A stretch of DNA of 64,000 nucleotides from Betaproteobacteria bacterium (GTDB taxonomy: Bacteria; Pseudomonadota; Gammaproteobacteria; Burkholderiales; SG8-39), in contig JACRAS010000148.1 in the NCBI GenBank assembly GCA_016234705.1, forward strand, positions 1 to 64,000, read 5' to 3'. Positions 51,683 to 60,256 of the stretch are shown here, piece by piece (the stretch's first letter is position 1; every line of letters begins with the position of its first letter). Below the pieces are notes generated by a model. It had not been told where the DNA came from. It did not search any database and saw only the letters and a list, made by a program, of their open reading frames with translations. Both the position numbers and the translations under genes were made by a program.

Positions 51683-53730
51683 ACGCCGATCGCATCAAGG
51701 ACAGCGTCACCGGACTTATTCTCGCCGGCGGCCAGGGCCGGCGCATGGGCAATGTCGACAAGGGGCTGGAACTTTTCCGCGGCAAGCGCCTGGTCGACCA
51801 CGTCTACGAACGCCTCGCGCCGCAGGTCGGCGGCATTATTATCAATGCCAATCAGAACCACGACGCCTACAAGACTTTCGGCGTGCGCGTGGTCGGCGAC
51901 GCTATCGGCAATTTTGCCGGCCCGCTCGCCGGGCTGCACGCCGGACTGTCGGTGTCGCGCCGCCCCTACCTCGTTTCGGTGCCCTGCGATTCGCCCTTCC
52001 TGCCCGAGGATCTGGTCGAGCGCCTGCTGGCGCGGCTGAATGAATCCGGCGCCGAGCTCGCTGTGGCCAAAACCTGCGACCAGCCGCACCCGGTGTTCTG
52101 CCTCGCGCGCCGCGGCGTGCTCGAGCACCTCAGCAATTTCCTCAAGGGCGGCGGGCGTAAGATCGACGCCTGGTACGCGAGCTTGGCCGTGGCCGAAGTG
52201 AACTTCGACGACCAGGCCGAGGCGTTCAGCAACATCAATACGCGCGAGGAACTGACGAAGCTGGAGGAGGAAACGACCGAGGCGGGAACGACTGTCGAAA
52301 CCGGCACGCCCGCCGCACCCGCCACCGCTGCGGCGGCTGCCGCGGCAGTCGAGCGCCTCTCGCCACCATCCGGCGACTCGCCCGCTCGCGTCATCTCCGG
52401 CGATGCGCTCGCCCGCGCCGTCTCAGGCGACGCGCTCGCGCGCACCGATTTACGCGACGCGCTCGCGCGCGTCGTGAGCTGCATCGACGATTACGATCCG
52501 AACGCGCTCAGAGTGGACAAAGCGCGCGAGGTCATCCGCTCCTTCCTTGCGCCGGTCGCGACGAATGAAAGAGTTGCGGTGCGAGCGGCGCTCGGGCGCG
52601 TGCTCGGAGAAGACATCATCTCCACGCTCGACGTGCCCGCGCACGACAACTCCGCCATGGATGGCTATGCCTTGCGCCATGCCGATCTGAAAACCGTGGG
52701 AGAGACCGAACTACGCCTCGCCGGCAGCGCCTTCGCCGGACGAGCGTTCGCGGGCAAGCTGGGCAGGCGCGAATGCGTGCGCATCATGACCGGGGCGGTG
52801 ATGCCGCAGGGCGCCGACACCGTGGTGATCCAGGAAATCGTCCAGACCGCCGGCGACAAGGTACGCGTCCCCGCCGGGCAGACGCGCGGCCAGAATCGCC
52901 GCCTCACGGGCGAGGACCTGGCCGCGGGCAAAGCCGTGCTCAAGGCCGGGCAAGCGGTCGGTCCGGCCGAGCTGGGATTGATCGCCTCGCTCGGCCTCGC
53001 CGAAGTGACGCTGCGCCGGCGCCTGCGCGTGGCTTTTTTCTCGACCGGCGACGAATTGGCCTCGGTCGGCTCGGTGCTGAAGCCGGGCGAGGTGTACGAC
53101 AGCAACCGCTACACGCTCTACGGCATGCTGTCGCGCCTGGGCTGCGACCTCATCGACATGGGCGTGGTGCGCGACGACCAGGCGAACCTTGAACGCGCGC
53201 TCAAGGCCGCGGCCGCCGATGCCGACGCGATCATCACCTCGGGCGGCGTGTCCGTGGGCGAGGCCGATTTCATCCGCGAGTTGCTCGGCAAACTGGGTGA
53301 AGTCGTGTTCTGGAAAATTGCCATGAAACCGGGCCGGCCCATGGCCTTCGGCAAGATCGCTCATGCGGGAAACGAGGCGCATTTTTTCGGCCTGCCGGGC
53401 AATCCGGTCGCGGTGATGGTGACTTTCTACCAGTTCGTGCGCGAGGCGCTGCTCGCCCTGTCCGGCCGCACCGACGACTGCACGCTGCCGCTGTTGCAGG
53501 CACCCTGCACCTCCAGCATCAAGAAAAGCCCGGGGCGCACCGAGTTCCAGCGCGGCCTGCTCGCGCGCGACGAACGCGGGGAGTGGAGCGTCTGCCCGAC
53601 CGGCGCGCAGGGCTCGGGCGTGCTGCGCTCGATGGCGCAGGCCAACTGTTTCATCGTGCTCGAGCATGAGCGCGGCTCGGTCAAGCCGGGCGAGCTGGTG
53701 CAGGTGCAGTTGTTCGACGGGCTGGTGTAG
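51679..53730 (+). CDS. MobA-MoeA fusion protein for molybdenum cofactor synthesis
   Basis: 683 residues from ATG 51679. Residues 1-200 are MobA (LILAGGQGRRMG, NVDKGLELFRGK, SVPCDSPFLPEDLV), which attaches GMP. A 75-residue Ala/Thr-rich linker contains four 9-residue repeats (ALARAVSGD type). Residues about 275-683 are MoeA (DVPAHDNSAMDGYALR, MTGAVMPQGADTVV, TSGGVSVGEADFI, KPGRPMAFGK, GLPGNPVAVMV), which inserts molybdate. The two steps are normally separate proteins; fusion may channel the intermediate. Overlaps fdhD by 4 bases. Confidence 0.94.
   Translation: MNADRIKDSVTGLILAGGQGRRMGNVDKGLELFRGKRLVDHVYERLAPQVGGIIINANQNHDAYKTFGVRVVGDAIGNFAGPLAGLHAGLSVSRRPYLVSVPCDSPFLPEDLVERLLARLNESGAELAVAKTCDQPHPVFCLARRGVLEHLSNFLKGGGRKIDAWYASLAVAEVNFDDQAEAFSNINTREELTKLEEETTEAGTTVETGTPAAPATAAAAAAAVERLSPPSGDSPARVISGDALARAVSGDALARTDLRDALARVVSCIDDYDPNALRVDKAREVIRSFLAPVATNERVAVRAALGRVLGEDIISTLDVPAHDNSAMDGYALRHADLKTVGETELRLAGSAFAGRAFAGKLGRRECVRIMTGAVMPQGADTVVIQEIVQTAGDKVRVPAGQTRGQNRRLTGEDLAAGKAVLKAGQAVGPAELGLIASLGLAEVTLRRRLRVAFFSTGDELASVGSVLKPGEVYDSNRYTLYGMLSRLGCDLIDMGVVRDDQANLERALKAAAADADAIITSGGVSVGEADFIRELLGKLGEVVFWKIAMKPGRPMAFGKIAHAGNEAHFFGLPGNPVAVMVTFYQFVREALLALSGRTDDCTLPLLQAPCTSSIKKSPGRTEFQRGLLARDERGEWSVCPTGAQGSGVLRSMAQANCFIVLEHERGSVKPGELVQVQLFDGLV
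52378..52485. repeat. Four 27-bp imperfect repeats in the MobA-MoeA linker
   Basis: Encode SPARVISGD, ALARAVSGD, ALARTDLRD and ALARVVSCI. Confidence 0.8.
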
Positions 53731-53779
53731 GCGCTGCGCCGGGCGGACCTACAGTTTTGCCAACTAAGATCAGTCAACT

Positions 53780-53816
53780 AATCTTGTTATATGTCCAGTT
53801 GATATATAACAAGATT
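53780..53816. repeat. Perfect 13-bp AT-rich inverted repeat after the AAA ATPase gene
   Basis: AATCTTGTTATAT and its complement, separated by 11 bases, one base beyond the ATPase stop. Two CAACTAA copies precede it (53761 and 53775). AT-rich in a GC-rich genome; terminator, operator or element end. Confidence 0.7.
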
Positions 53817-53817
53817 T

Positions 53818-55044
53818 TCAGAGGTTTTTCAACAATCCCTCGGTCTGCTGGCGACTGATGAAACCACCGAGCAGAGGCACAGCAAATGAATAGCGTCCGT
53901 GCCGGTTCTTGTACACAAGCCCGCTTTCGGCCAACTTGGCGAGCATCTGATTGACATGGCTTGCGCTGAACGGCTTGGTAAGCGCTTTTTTCGAGTCCTC
54001 GACGATTTCCAGCACGCTGAACTCATCGTCGCAGTTGGGAAGCACCGCCACTACCGAGAGCAATTCGCGCTGCCGATCGGTCACACGGCTCCAGCGCCCG
54101 GCGAAGAAATCCGAGTCGAGTTTCCTTAGCGTCTGCGCGACCGTCACCCTGGGCTTCGCATCGCCCGCCGCCTTCTGCTGAAGATAACTATCAAACATTT
54201 CCCGGCAAAGGAACTGGATGAAGTAGGGGTAGCCGCCGGAGTGATCAATGATGCCCTTCACCGCCTGATCGGAGAAATGAACGGGACAATTCTGCCGCTC
54301 GATCGGCTTGAGGATCGCATCTCGGCTTTCCTTGTCAATCAGCCGGTCTAGGGTCATCACATGGAACATGCGCTCGGAGAACGTGCGCGCTTCCACCAGC
54401 TTCGGAAACAAGGTTGGCAGTCCGGTCAGTACCAACAGAAACGGCAACTCTTTCTTCTGAATCGACTGGAACACGTCCAGCAACAGCGACAGCGGATATT
54501 GATGCCCGGCAGCCTGATCGGAAAGATTCTGCGCTTCGTCGTAGGCAAGCACTACGCCGCGGCATCTCGTATGGCTCAAGCACGACCACACGAACTCCAG
54601 CACCGCTTTGAGTTTGTCCGACGCTAGTCCGGGCGTTTCGTCGTGGACGCGCTTAAGCAGATCGAAATCCAGGTGCAGGGCCTTGCGCTCCACCGAGGAG
54701 GTGAATCCGATCCGGCGCTTCTGGGACTCGCCCACCTTGATCCCCGATACCAGCGGCGCCAGGTCGGCGAGGATGCGCACCGCGACGATCTCCTCGCTCA
54801 CGCTGACCGACTCGGAAAGATCGGTGCCCGCCCACAGCCAGCCCTTCTGGATGGCGATGGGCTTGAAGGTTTCGAGCAGCACGGTCTTGCCCACTCCGCG
54901 CAGCCCGGTCAATACGAGGTTGGCGAGGATGGGTTGCTGTTCGAGGTGTCGCGCAAAATCCTGCCGCTCCGCCTCGCGGCCGGCAAGATAGGGCGGCGGG
55001 TGCCCCGCGCCTGGACGAAACGGGTTCTGGAACAGCGTGACCAT
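53818..55044 (-). CDS. AAA ATPase with C-terminal winged helix (Orc1/Cdc6-like fold)
   Basis: 408 residues. Starts with FQNPFRPGAGHPPPYLAGRE, Walker A GLRGVGKT (near 48), Walker B VVLAYDEAQ, sensor region LLVLTGLPTLFPK, and a C-terminal DNA-binding-like part (VNQMLAKLAESGLVYKNRHGRYSFA). This is the AAA_16/ATP-binding family found singly in many genomes, often on mobile or accessory DNA. Function unknown. AT-rich repeats flank it on both sides, suggesting acquisition and self-regulation. Confidence 0.88.
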   Translation of the reverse strand: MVTLFQNPFRPGAGHPPPYLAGREAERQDFARHLEQQPILANLVLTGLRGVGKTVLLETFKPIAIQKGWLWAGTDLSESVSVSEEIVAVRILADLAPLVSGIKVGESQKRRIGFTSSVERKALHLDFDLLKRVHDETPGLASDKLKAVLEFVWSCLSHTRCRGVVLAYDEAQNLSDQAAGHQYPLSLLLDVFQSIQKKELPFLLVLTGLPTLFPKLVEARTFSERMFHVMTLDRLIDKESRDAILKPIERQNCPVHFSDQAVKGIIDHSGGYPYFIQFLCREMFDSYLQQKAAGDAKPRVTVAQTLRKLDSDFFAGRWSRVTDRQRELLSVVAVLPNCDDEFSVLEIVEDSKKALTKPFSASHVNQMLAKLAESGLVYKNRHGRYSFAVPLLGGFISRQQTEGLLKNL

Positions 55045-55063
55045 GATATTGAGCCTTGGTTAG

Positions 55064-55118
55064 TCGATTGGCTAAGTTTATATCAATGACTAAATTTATG
55101 TCAATGGCTAAATATGAC
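55064..55118. repeat. Three 18-19-bp direct repeats upstream of the AAA ATPase gene
   Basis: Units TCGATTGGCTAAGTTTATA, TCAATGACTAAATTTATG and TCAATGGCTAAATATGAC, 20-74 bases before the start codon; operator or iteron-like array. Confidence 0.75.
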
Positions 55119-55270
55119 TTGATTTGCCGACCGCGATTATTTGCCGCTGGCGTCAAGCCGAGGCGGCAACCAAGCTCGCGGCGCTCAAGAAGGAATTTCC
55201 CCAACTTTATCGCAGCAAGTGAAGAGGCTTGCGCCTGGACCGTCTTCTGCTCGCCGGGCGCGGGCTTGTC

Positions 55271-55486
55271 CTAACGCTCCGGAAAAACCGAGAGGTCGGT
55301 GATGAGCGGGAGCTTCGCCGCGCGCGCGGCCTTGACCAGTGCCGCGTCCAGCGTCGCCAGCGGCAGCTTGCGGCGGCGGGCGAGTTCGAAGTAAACGGCG
55401 TCGTAGGGGGTGAGGGTGCGGCCGGCCGCAAGTTCGTTCAGTTCGGCGACCGACGGCATTTCATGGTCGATTCGCAGCGGCTTCAA
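55271..55486 (-). pseudogene. Truncated PIN-domain (VapC-type) toxin
   Basis: Only the C-terminal half remains: LTPYDAVYFELARRRKLPLA and LDAALVKAARAAKLP match the last third of VapC toxins, but the first ~80 residues with the catalytic Asp (LDASV-type start) are missing. The antitoxin gene is joined directly to this fragment with 4 bases overlap, so an internal deletion removed the toxin start. Only a TTG could start it. Not expected to be an active RNase. Confidence 0.8.
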
Positions 55487-55731
55487 TACTTGTGGCCTTC
55501 ATCTATCAACTGCCTGATCGTAACCGTACCGCACAGCGTGATTCCTTTGCGCAGCCGCTTCACCTCGGCGAGCCATTCTTCGCCGGTTTTCGCGGGCCGC
55601 GCGGGCGCGACGGGCGCGAGCACCGCCACCGATCGGCCATGACGGGTAATCGTCACAGTCTCACCCTTCTCGACCTGGTCGAGGAGTTGCGACAACTGGG
55701 TCTTGGCCTGGAATGCACCGACGGTCTTCAT
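55483..55731 (-). CDS. Phd/YefM-type antitoxin
   Basis: 82 residues from ATG 55731 with GAGG upstream. VGAFQAKTQLSQLLDQVEKG and VTITRHGRSVAVLAP are the Phd DNA-binding fold; the C-terminal toxin-wrapping part ends GTVTIRQLIDEGHKY. Intact, while its toxin is truncated, leaving an orphan autorepressor. Confidence 0.9.
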   Translation of the reverse strand: MKTVGAFQAKTQLSQLLDQVEKGETVTITRHGRSVAVLAPVAPARPAKTGEEWLAEVKRLRKGITLCGTVTIRQLIDEGHKY

Positions 55732-55942
55732 ACGGGCCTCGTCTGAACTGGTCAACCAGTTTGAAGTATAGCGCGAACCACGGTGCCACCGGCCGCGTGT
55801 CGCAAAGGGAAATCCTCGTCGTGGTACTTGTGGAACCAATTGGCGCCCCCTCGCCCGATGAGCCGACGCGCACCTGTCCGATGGCGACTGCTTGTCGGTA
55901 CTTGCAACTACGGCCCGCCATTCAGGACCGCGGCCGACGGAC

Positions 55943-55971
55943 TTGATCTATCCGCCATTGGCGTATATACT
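55943..55971 (+). promoter_or_regulatory. Sigma-70 promoter of the toxin-antitoxin pair
   Basis: TTGATC, 17-base spacer, TATACT; predicted start of transcription coincides with the toxin ATG at 55978, giving a leaderless message. Confidence 0.6.
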
Positions 55972-55977
55972 TTTCCC

Positions 55978-56287
55978 ATGGAATTCATCGAGACGCAGAC
56001 CTTTACGCTTGCTCACGGGGCTGCTCGCGGACGACGAATACCGTGAAATGCAGTACGAGCTGCTGCAGAATCCGGCGCGTGGCGACATCATCAAGGGCGG
56101 TGGCGGAATTCGTAAGTTGCGCTTTGCCGTCCAAGGAAGGGGCAAGAGTGGTGGCGTGCGCGTTATCTGCTATTGGATCAAGGACAAGCACCTTATCTAC
56201 ATGCTGTTGATTTACTCGAAATCCAAGAAGGACGATTTGACGGACAAGAAAACCGCCATCCTGCGGGAACTGGTGAAGGAGTTATAA
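55978..56287 (+). pseudogene. RelE/HigB-type toxin gene with a frameshift near codon 10
   Basis: ATG 55978 reads MEFIETQTFT, then the frame must shift to continue as RLLTGLLADDEYREMQYELL and on to YSKSKKDDLTDKKTAILREL. A 2-base loss in a GC repeat near 56007 explains it; unshifted, translation stops after 22 residues. Downstream the protein has the usual type II toxin core (RGDIIKGGGGIRKLRFAV, VRVICYWI). Either a dead gene or an assembly error. Confidence 0.8.
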
Positions 56288-56289
56288 CT

Positions 56290-56580
56290 ATGGACAAAGC
56301 ACTTTTTGACGATCTTGTGGGAAGTCTCAAGGAGGCAAAGGCCATCGCCTCCGGAAAGGCGAAAGCATCGCGCCGCTTTGAAGTGTCGGCCCCCGACGTC
56401 AAGCGCGTGCGTGAGAAGATCGGACTTTCCCAAAGCGAATTTGCGCGCCTGATGCGCGTCAGCATCAAGACGCTGCAAAATTGGGAGCAGCATCGGCGCA
56501 GCCCTACGGGTCCGGCGGCGGCGTTATTGAAGATTGTCTCGACCGCGCCCGATTTGGCGCTGCGATCGCTGCACACCTGA
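56290..56580 (+). CDS. HigA-type helix-turn-helix antitoxin
   Basis: 96 residues from ATG 56290, two bases after the toxin stop. Cro/C1-type HTH in VREKIGLSQSEFARLMRVS with IKTLQNWEQHRRSPTGPA. Represses the pair's promoter and neutralises the toxin. Intact. Confidence 0.92.
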   Translation: MDKALFDDLVGSLKEAKAIASGKAKASRRFEVSAPDVKRVREKIGLSQSEFARLMRVSIKTLQNWEQHRRSPTGPAAALLKIVSTAPDLALRSLHT

Positions 56581-57012
56581 TTGGCCGCAGGCCCAATAGG
56601 GACGGGCGTCTCCGAAGTGTCCGCCTATGTGCGTAAGCGCGTGACGCGTTCCGTGCCCGCGCTTGCACGCACATGCGGTCCGTTGAAATCCGCGTCGGCG
56701 GGTTGACGGCGCGCTCGTCACCGCGCGCGCTCAAGCGCAACGAGCCGCGACCGCCGTCCGCGATCTGCGGCAATCGATCCAATTATCGCGGCTTCGCCGG
56801 AACAGCCGTTTTGCTTCCGCCGAAGATCGCGAGTTTGACGTAACGCCAGTGGCAGGCGACCTCGGCGAAACTGATCTGCACACGACTCGGCGAGGTAAGC
56901 CCCGGCTCTGCCAGGGGACTCACCAAGGTTTGACCCATACGGCGACGCACGTCGTTCGGCGCGTACCATTTCCTCCTTTTCCAAAGTGGAGCGAGGGGGG
57001 ATTTGCTAGTGG
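56581..57012. other. Intergenic stretch without recognised gene
   Basis: 432 bases. Minus-strand frames through 56718-56984 and 56783-57232 give no known family. Nothing else seen. Confidence 0.5.
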
Positions 57013-58134
57013 TTAATGATCGCTGATATCCAGCATTTTCAGCGCGCGCACGGTCGCAGTGGTTCGGGTTTCCACGCCCAGTTTCTGGTAAACGTGCTCC
57101 AGATGCTTCTGTACCGTGCGGCCGCTTAGCTGAAGTATCGCGCCGACCTCCGCGTTGGTCTTGCCTTTCGCGACCCACGCCAGCACCTCCGATTCCCTGG
57201 GCGTCAGCCCGCTTTCCGCGAGCGAGCTCCACGGGGAGTCGCCGCGCTTTTCGTTGAGCAGCAGCAGATGCTCGTCGCGAAAGTGGTCGGGGACCAGCTG
57301 AACGGCGAGCTGTCTGCCGTTCTTATCCACGATGAGCGGATCGCGCGGCGAGCGCGCGAGCGTTTCCTGCGCAACCCGCGACAACTGGCGCCGGTACCAG
57401 TCGGCGAAACAGTCGGGCAACCGGTTTTCCTCGGCCGGGAACGGTGTTCGGCAATACTGCGCGATCCAGGTTCTTGCCTGTTCCGTCCAGCGCTTCACGC
57501 GCCCGTTTCCCGCCAGGACAATGACACTGCTGGTCGGGCCTTCCAGCAACTCGACGAGTTCGTCCATGTCACGGCAAATGCGGTTGAGCGACGCGGTATT
57601 GCGGAATGCCTGGACCAGATGCGGGTAGAGCGTGCTCAGCAGGGCGCATTCGCGGTCGGAGAAATCGCGCCGGCTGCGCGTCAGCAGGACCGCGGTGACG
57701 ACGGCCGGACCGGCTGCGAAAAAGATGCCCATCTGGAATCTTGCACCGAGCTGCCGGGCGAATTCGTCGCTCTGGCCGTAACGCTGGAACTGCGTCTTCG
57801 TCATGACCCGCGAAGTCTTATGGGCGCATTCGTCGCCCGTCTGAAGGTAGTACCGGTAAAGCGGATGCGTTCCGAAGTCCCGCTCCAGGCCGCTGAGTGC
57901 GCCGTTCACCGCGCCGTCCACGGTTCCATCCTGATCCTTGACCACCGACGGCTGCATCGAGAGGCGGGCCGCCTGGCGCTCGATATCGAAATTCCCGTAA
58001 ATGATGCGATCGGCGGGAATGATCCTGAGCAGCGAGCCCATCGTGCGGTCGGCGAAGTCCTCCAGCCCGCGCTGATCGTAGAGATCACGCACGAAGTCGA
58101 GCACTTCCGCGAAATCCTGCTCCCTAAATCCCAT
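57013..58134 (-). CDS. LuxR-family transcriptional regulator
   Basis: 373 residues from ATG 58134. The first 300 residues are a sensor region without a clear named domain, perhaps GAF/PAS-like (VVTAVLLTRSRRDFSDREC, SSVIVLAGNGRVKRW). The C-terminal LuxR helix-turn-helix is LTPRESEVLAWVAKGKTNAE, then GRTVQKHLEHVYQKLGVETR. Likely regulates neighbouring genes of the same strand (methyltransferase, DUF1059); target unknown. Confidence 0.88.
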   Translation of the reverse strand: MGFREQDFAEVLDFVRDLYDQRGLEDFADRTMGSLLRIIPADRIIYGNFDIERQAARLSMQPSVVKDQDGTVDGAVNGALSGLERDFGTHPLYRYYLQTGDECAHKTSRVMTKTQFQRYGQSDEFARQLGARFQMGIFFAAGPAVVTAVLLTRSRRDFSDRECALLSTLYPHLVQAFRNTASLNRICRDMDELVELLEGPTSSVIVLAGNGRVKRWTEQARTWIAQYCRTPFPAEENRLPDCFADWYRRQLSRVAQETLARSPRDPLIVDKNGRQLAVQLVPDHFRDEHLLLLNEKRGDSPWSSLAESGLTPRESEVLAWVAKGKTNAEVGAILQLSGRTVQKHLEHVYQKLGVETRTTATVRALKMLDISDH

Positions 58135-58250
58135 GATCCGCTGCCCCCCGAAAACGGCGGGCTGCCGCCTGCGCAGCGCTACCGTCCAGCCAGCATAGCG
58201 CGAACCGAACGAAGGAGCTATCCCCGGCGCTTCCCGACCGCGCGCTCCCG

Positions 58251-58445
58251 CTATGCGGGGGGCGCACCATCCTTGAGTATGCTCTTGAGCTGCTGGCGCA
58301 GCTCCGGGGTATCTTGGTGGCGGTGTACCGCCACCGCGTGCTGCACCGCGGCCTCGAGCAGTTCCTGCTCGCTGTCGGCCGACAAAGCCACTGTGCACTT
58401 CATCTCGCTCGGGTAGGCGCGGCAATCGCTGTATTTGCGGGGCAT
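58251..58445 (-). CDS. DUF1059 small protein
   Basis: 64 residues from ATG 58445 with AGGAG upstream. YSDCRAYPSEMKCTVALSAD and LLEAAVQHAVAVHRHQDTPE are the family hallmarks. Function not established. Lies between the methyltransferase and LuxR genes in one orientation. Confidence 0.88.
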   Translation of the reverse strand: MPRKYSDCRAYPSEMKCTVALSADSEQELLEAAVQHAVAVHRHQDTPELRQQLKSILKDGAPPA

Positions 58446-58476
58446 GGTGGTTCTCCTTTCGTGGATGCGGCCAGTC

Positions 58477-59532
58477 TCAGGGCCTGGCCTCGTAGATGAG
58501 GTTGAACGGAGTTTCCGTTGCGCGGCGGAAACGCTTGAAGCCGCCTTGGGTGACGACCTCACGTATCCGCGCTTCGCCCGCCTGCGCGCCGAGGCACATG
58601 CCGACCTCCTGCGCGCGCGACGCCGGGGTGCAGATGAAGGTCGAGGCGGAGTAAAACACTCGGCCAACGGGATTGAGGTTCTGCTCGAGGCGATCCTGGG
58701 CGTACGGCTCGACGATCATCCAGGTGCCGTCGGGGCGCAGGCTTTTCAGTACATGCGCCGTGGCGCCTATCGGGTCTCCCATGTCGTGCAGGCAGTCGAA
58801 GACGGTGACGAAGTCGTAATCGGCGCCCGGATACGCTTTCGCGCTGGCCACTTCGAACCGGGTGCGGTCCGCGACACCGGCCCGTTCGGCCGCTTCGCGC
58901 GCATGGCGGATCGACGGTTCGTGATAGTCGAAGCCGAAGAACGTCGACTTGGGGTACGCCTGCGCCATAATGATGGTCGAGGCGCCGTGACCGCAGCCCA
59001 CGTCGGCGACGCGCCCGCCTGCTTTGAGCTTTTTCTCCGCGCTCTCGAGCGCCGGGATCCAGCTGCCGACGAGATTCGCAGCGTAGCCCGGGCGGAAAAA
59101 GCGCTCGGTGCCGTGAAAGAGCGCGGCGTCATGCTCGTGCCAGCCGAGGCCCTTGCCCGTTTTGAACGCGTCGATGATTTTGGGTATGGCTTTGAACTGC
59201 GCGACCGCGATCTGGAAAGCGCCCGGTATGAAGACCAGGCTCCCGTCCACCGCGAGCGCGAACGCCTGTTCCTCGGTCATGCTGAACCGGTCCGTGGCCG
59301 GGTCGAATTGCACATAACCGCTCGCGGCCTGCGACGAAAGCCACTCGCGCATGTAGCGCGCGTCGGTGCCCGTCTTCCCGGCCAAGGCGTCCGCGGTGAG
59401 CGGCCCCTCCGCCAGCGCTTTGTACAAACCGAGCTGGTCGCCCACGACGATGGTCGCCGCGTGCATCACCGCACCCAGGTCGTTGACAAAGTTGCCCATG
59501 AAGGCATTGAGTTTGGTTTCGTCTATCGCCAT
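58477..59532 (-). CDS. SAM-dependent methyltransferase (Rv2258c-like)
   Basis: 351 residues from ATG 59532 with AAGGAG upstream. Winged-helix N-terminus (HAATIVVGDQLGLYKAL, YMREWLSSQAASGYV), SAM-binding VADVGCGHGAS, acidic loop FFGFDYHEPSI and DFVTVFDCLHDMGDP. Substrate unknown. Heads the three-gene group ending with the LuxR regulator. Confidence 0.9.
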   Translation of the reverse strand: MAIDETKLNAFMGNFVNDLGAVMHAATIVVGDQLGLYKALAEGPLTADALAGKTGTDARYMREWLSSQAASGYVQFDPATDRFSMTEEQAFALAVDGSLVFIPGAFQIAVAQFKAIPKIIDAFKTGKGLGWHEHDAALFHGTERFFRPGYAANLVGSWIPALESAEKKLKAGGRVADVGCGHGASTIIMAQAYPKSTFFGFDYHEPSIRHAREAAERAGVADRTRFEVASAKAYPGADYDFVTVFDCLHDMGDPIGATAHVLKSLRPDGTWMIVEPYAQDRLEQNLNPVGRVFYSASTFICTPASRAQEVGMCLGAQAGEARIREVVTQGGFKRFRRATETPFNLIYEARP

Positions 59533-59594
59533 GCTCCTTCCTTTCAGCGCAAGGGGAATGGCGTTTATCTTGCGTTCGGCGCGCCACGTTGCCA

Positions 59595-59612
59595 ATACGC
59601 ATATCGGCGTAT
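59595..59612. promoter_or_regulatory. Inverted repeat ATACGC-N6-GCGTAT
   Basis: Perfect 6-6-6 dyad 63 bases upstream of the methyltransferase start; likely operator. Confidence 0.4.
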
Positions 59613-59714
59613 GTTGCAGGTTTAAATGAATCACCTCCCGTTGGAGTAACACCGGAGATTGTGAATACACGACTAGGCTAGCACAATTCAAAATACCGAC
59701 AGAATGAACAAATC

Positions 59715-60197
59715 ATGATCACGCTCGCACGCATCGTTTCCGGCGGACAAACCGGCGTGGATCGCGGCGCGCTTGACGCTGCCCTCGCCGCTGGCTTTCC
59801 CTGCGGCGGTTGGTGCCCTGAAGGCCGCATGGCGGACGACGGCGCAATTCCTCCGCACTATCCGCTGACTGAACTGCCCGGCGCCGGATACCAGCAGCGA
59901 ACGAAACAAAACGTGATGGACTCGGACGGGACGTTGGTGATTCACTTCGGCATATTGAGCGGCGGCACGGAAAGGACAGTTCGCTATTGCGAACAGTTGC
60001 GAAAACCCGTGCTGGTTGTGGACTGCGACACAATGGCGCCGGAGGAAATTGCAGTCAAGGCAAGTGAGTTCGTCAGGGCCAACGAAATCGCTACCCTGAA
60101 CGTCGCCGGCCCACGCGAGAGCACCCATGACGGCGCCGCGGAGTGCTCGCGGCAGGTGGTGACGCGGCTGATTGCGCTGGCGATTCACACGACCTGA
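59715..60197 (+). CDS. Putative molybdenum carrier protein
   Basis: 160 residues from ATG 59715. Rossmann-like fold of the MoCo-carrier family: ARIVSGGQTGVDRGALDAAL with GGWCPEGRMADDG, TLVIHFGILSGGTERT and KPVLVVDCD. Members bind molybdenum cofactor or a nucleotide. Relevant to the Mo enzyme locus 6 kb away, though not linked to it. Confidence 0.85.
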   Translation: MITLARIVSGGQTGVDRGALDAALAAGFPCGGWCPEGRMADDGAIPPHYPLTELPGAGYQQRTKQNVMDSDGTLVIHFGILSGGTERTVRYCEQLRKPVLVVDCDTMAPEEIAVKASEFVRANEIATLNVAGPRESTHDGAAECSRQVVTRLIALAIHTT

Positions 60198-60256
60198 TCG
60201 CCCTGCAATCCGCGCCCCTAATGGTTTTACAGCCGTTTTGCCTGCTGAAAGCCAGG

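Noticed and set aside
55056-55274. 72-codon plus-strand frame between the AAA ATPase and VapC fragment
   Set aside because: Codon use supports another frame (ending at 55222) rather than this one; neither has a valid start.
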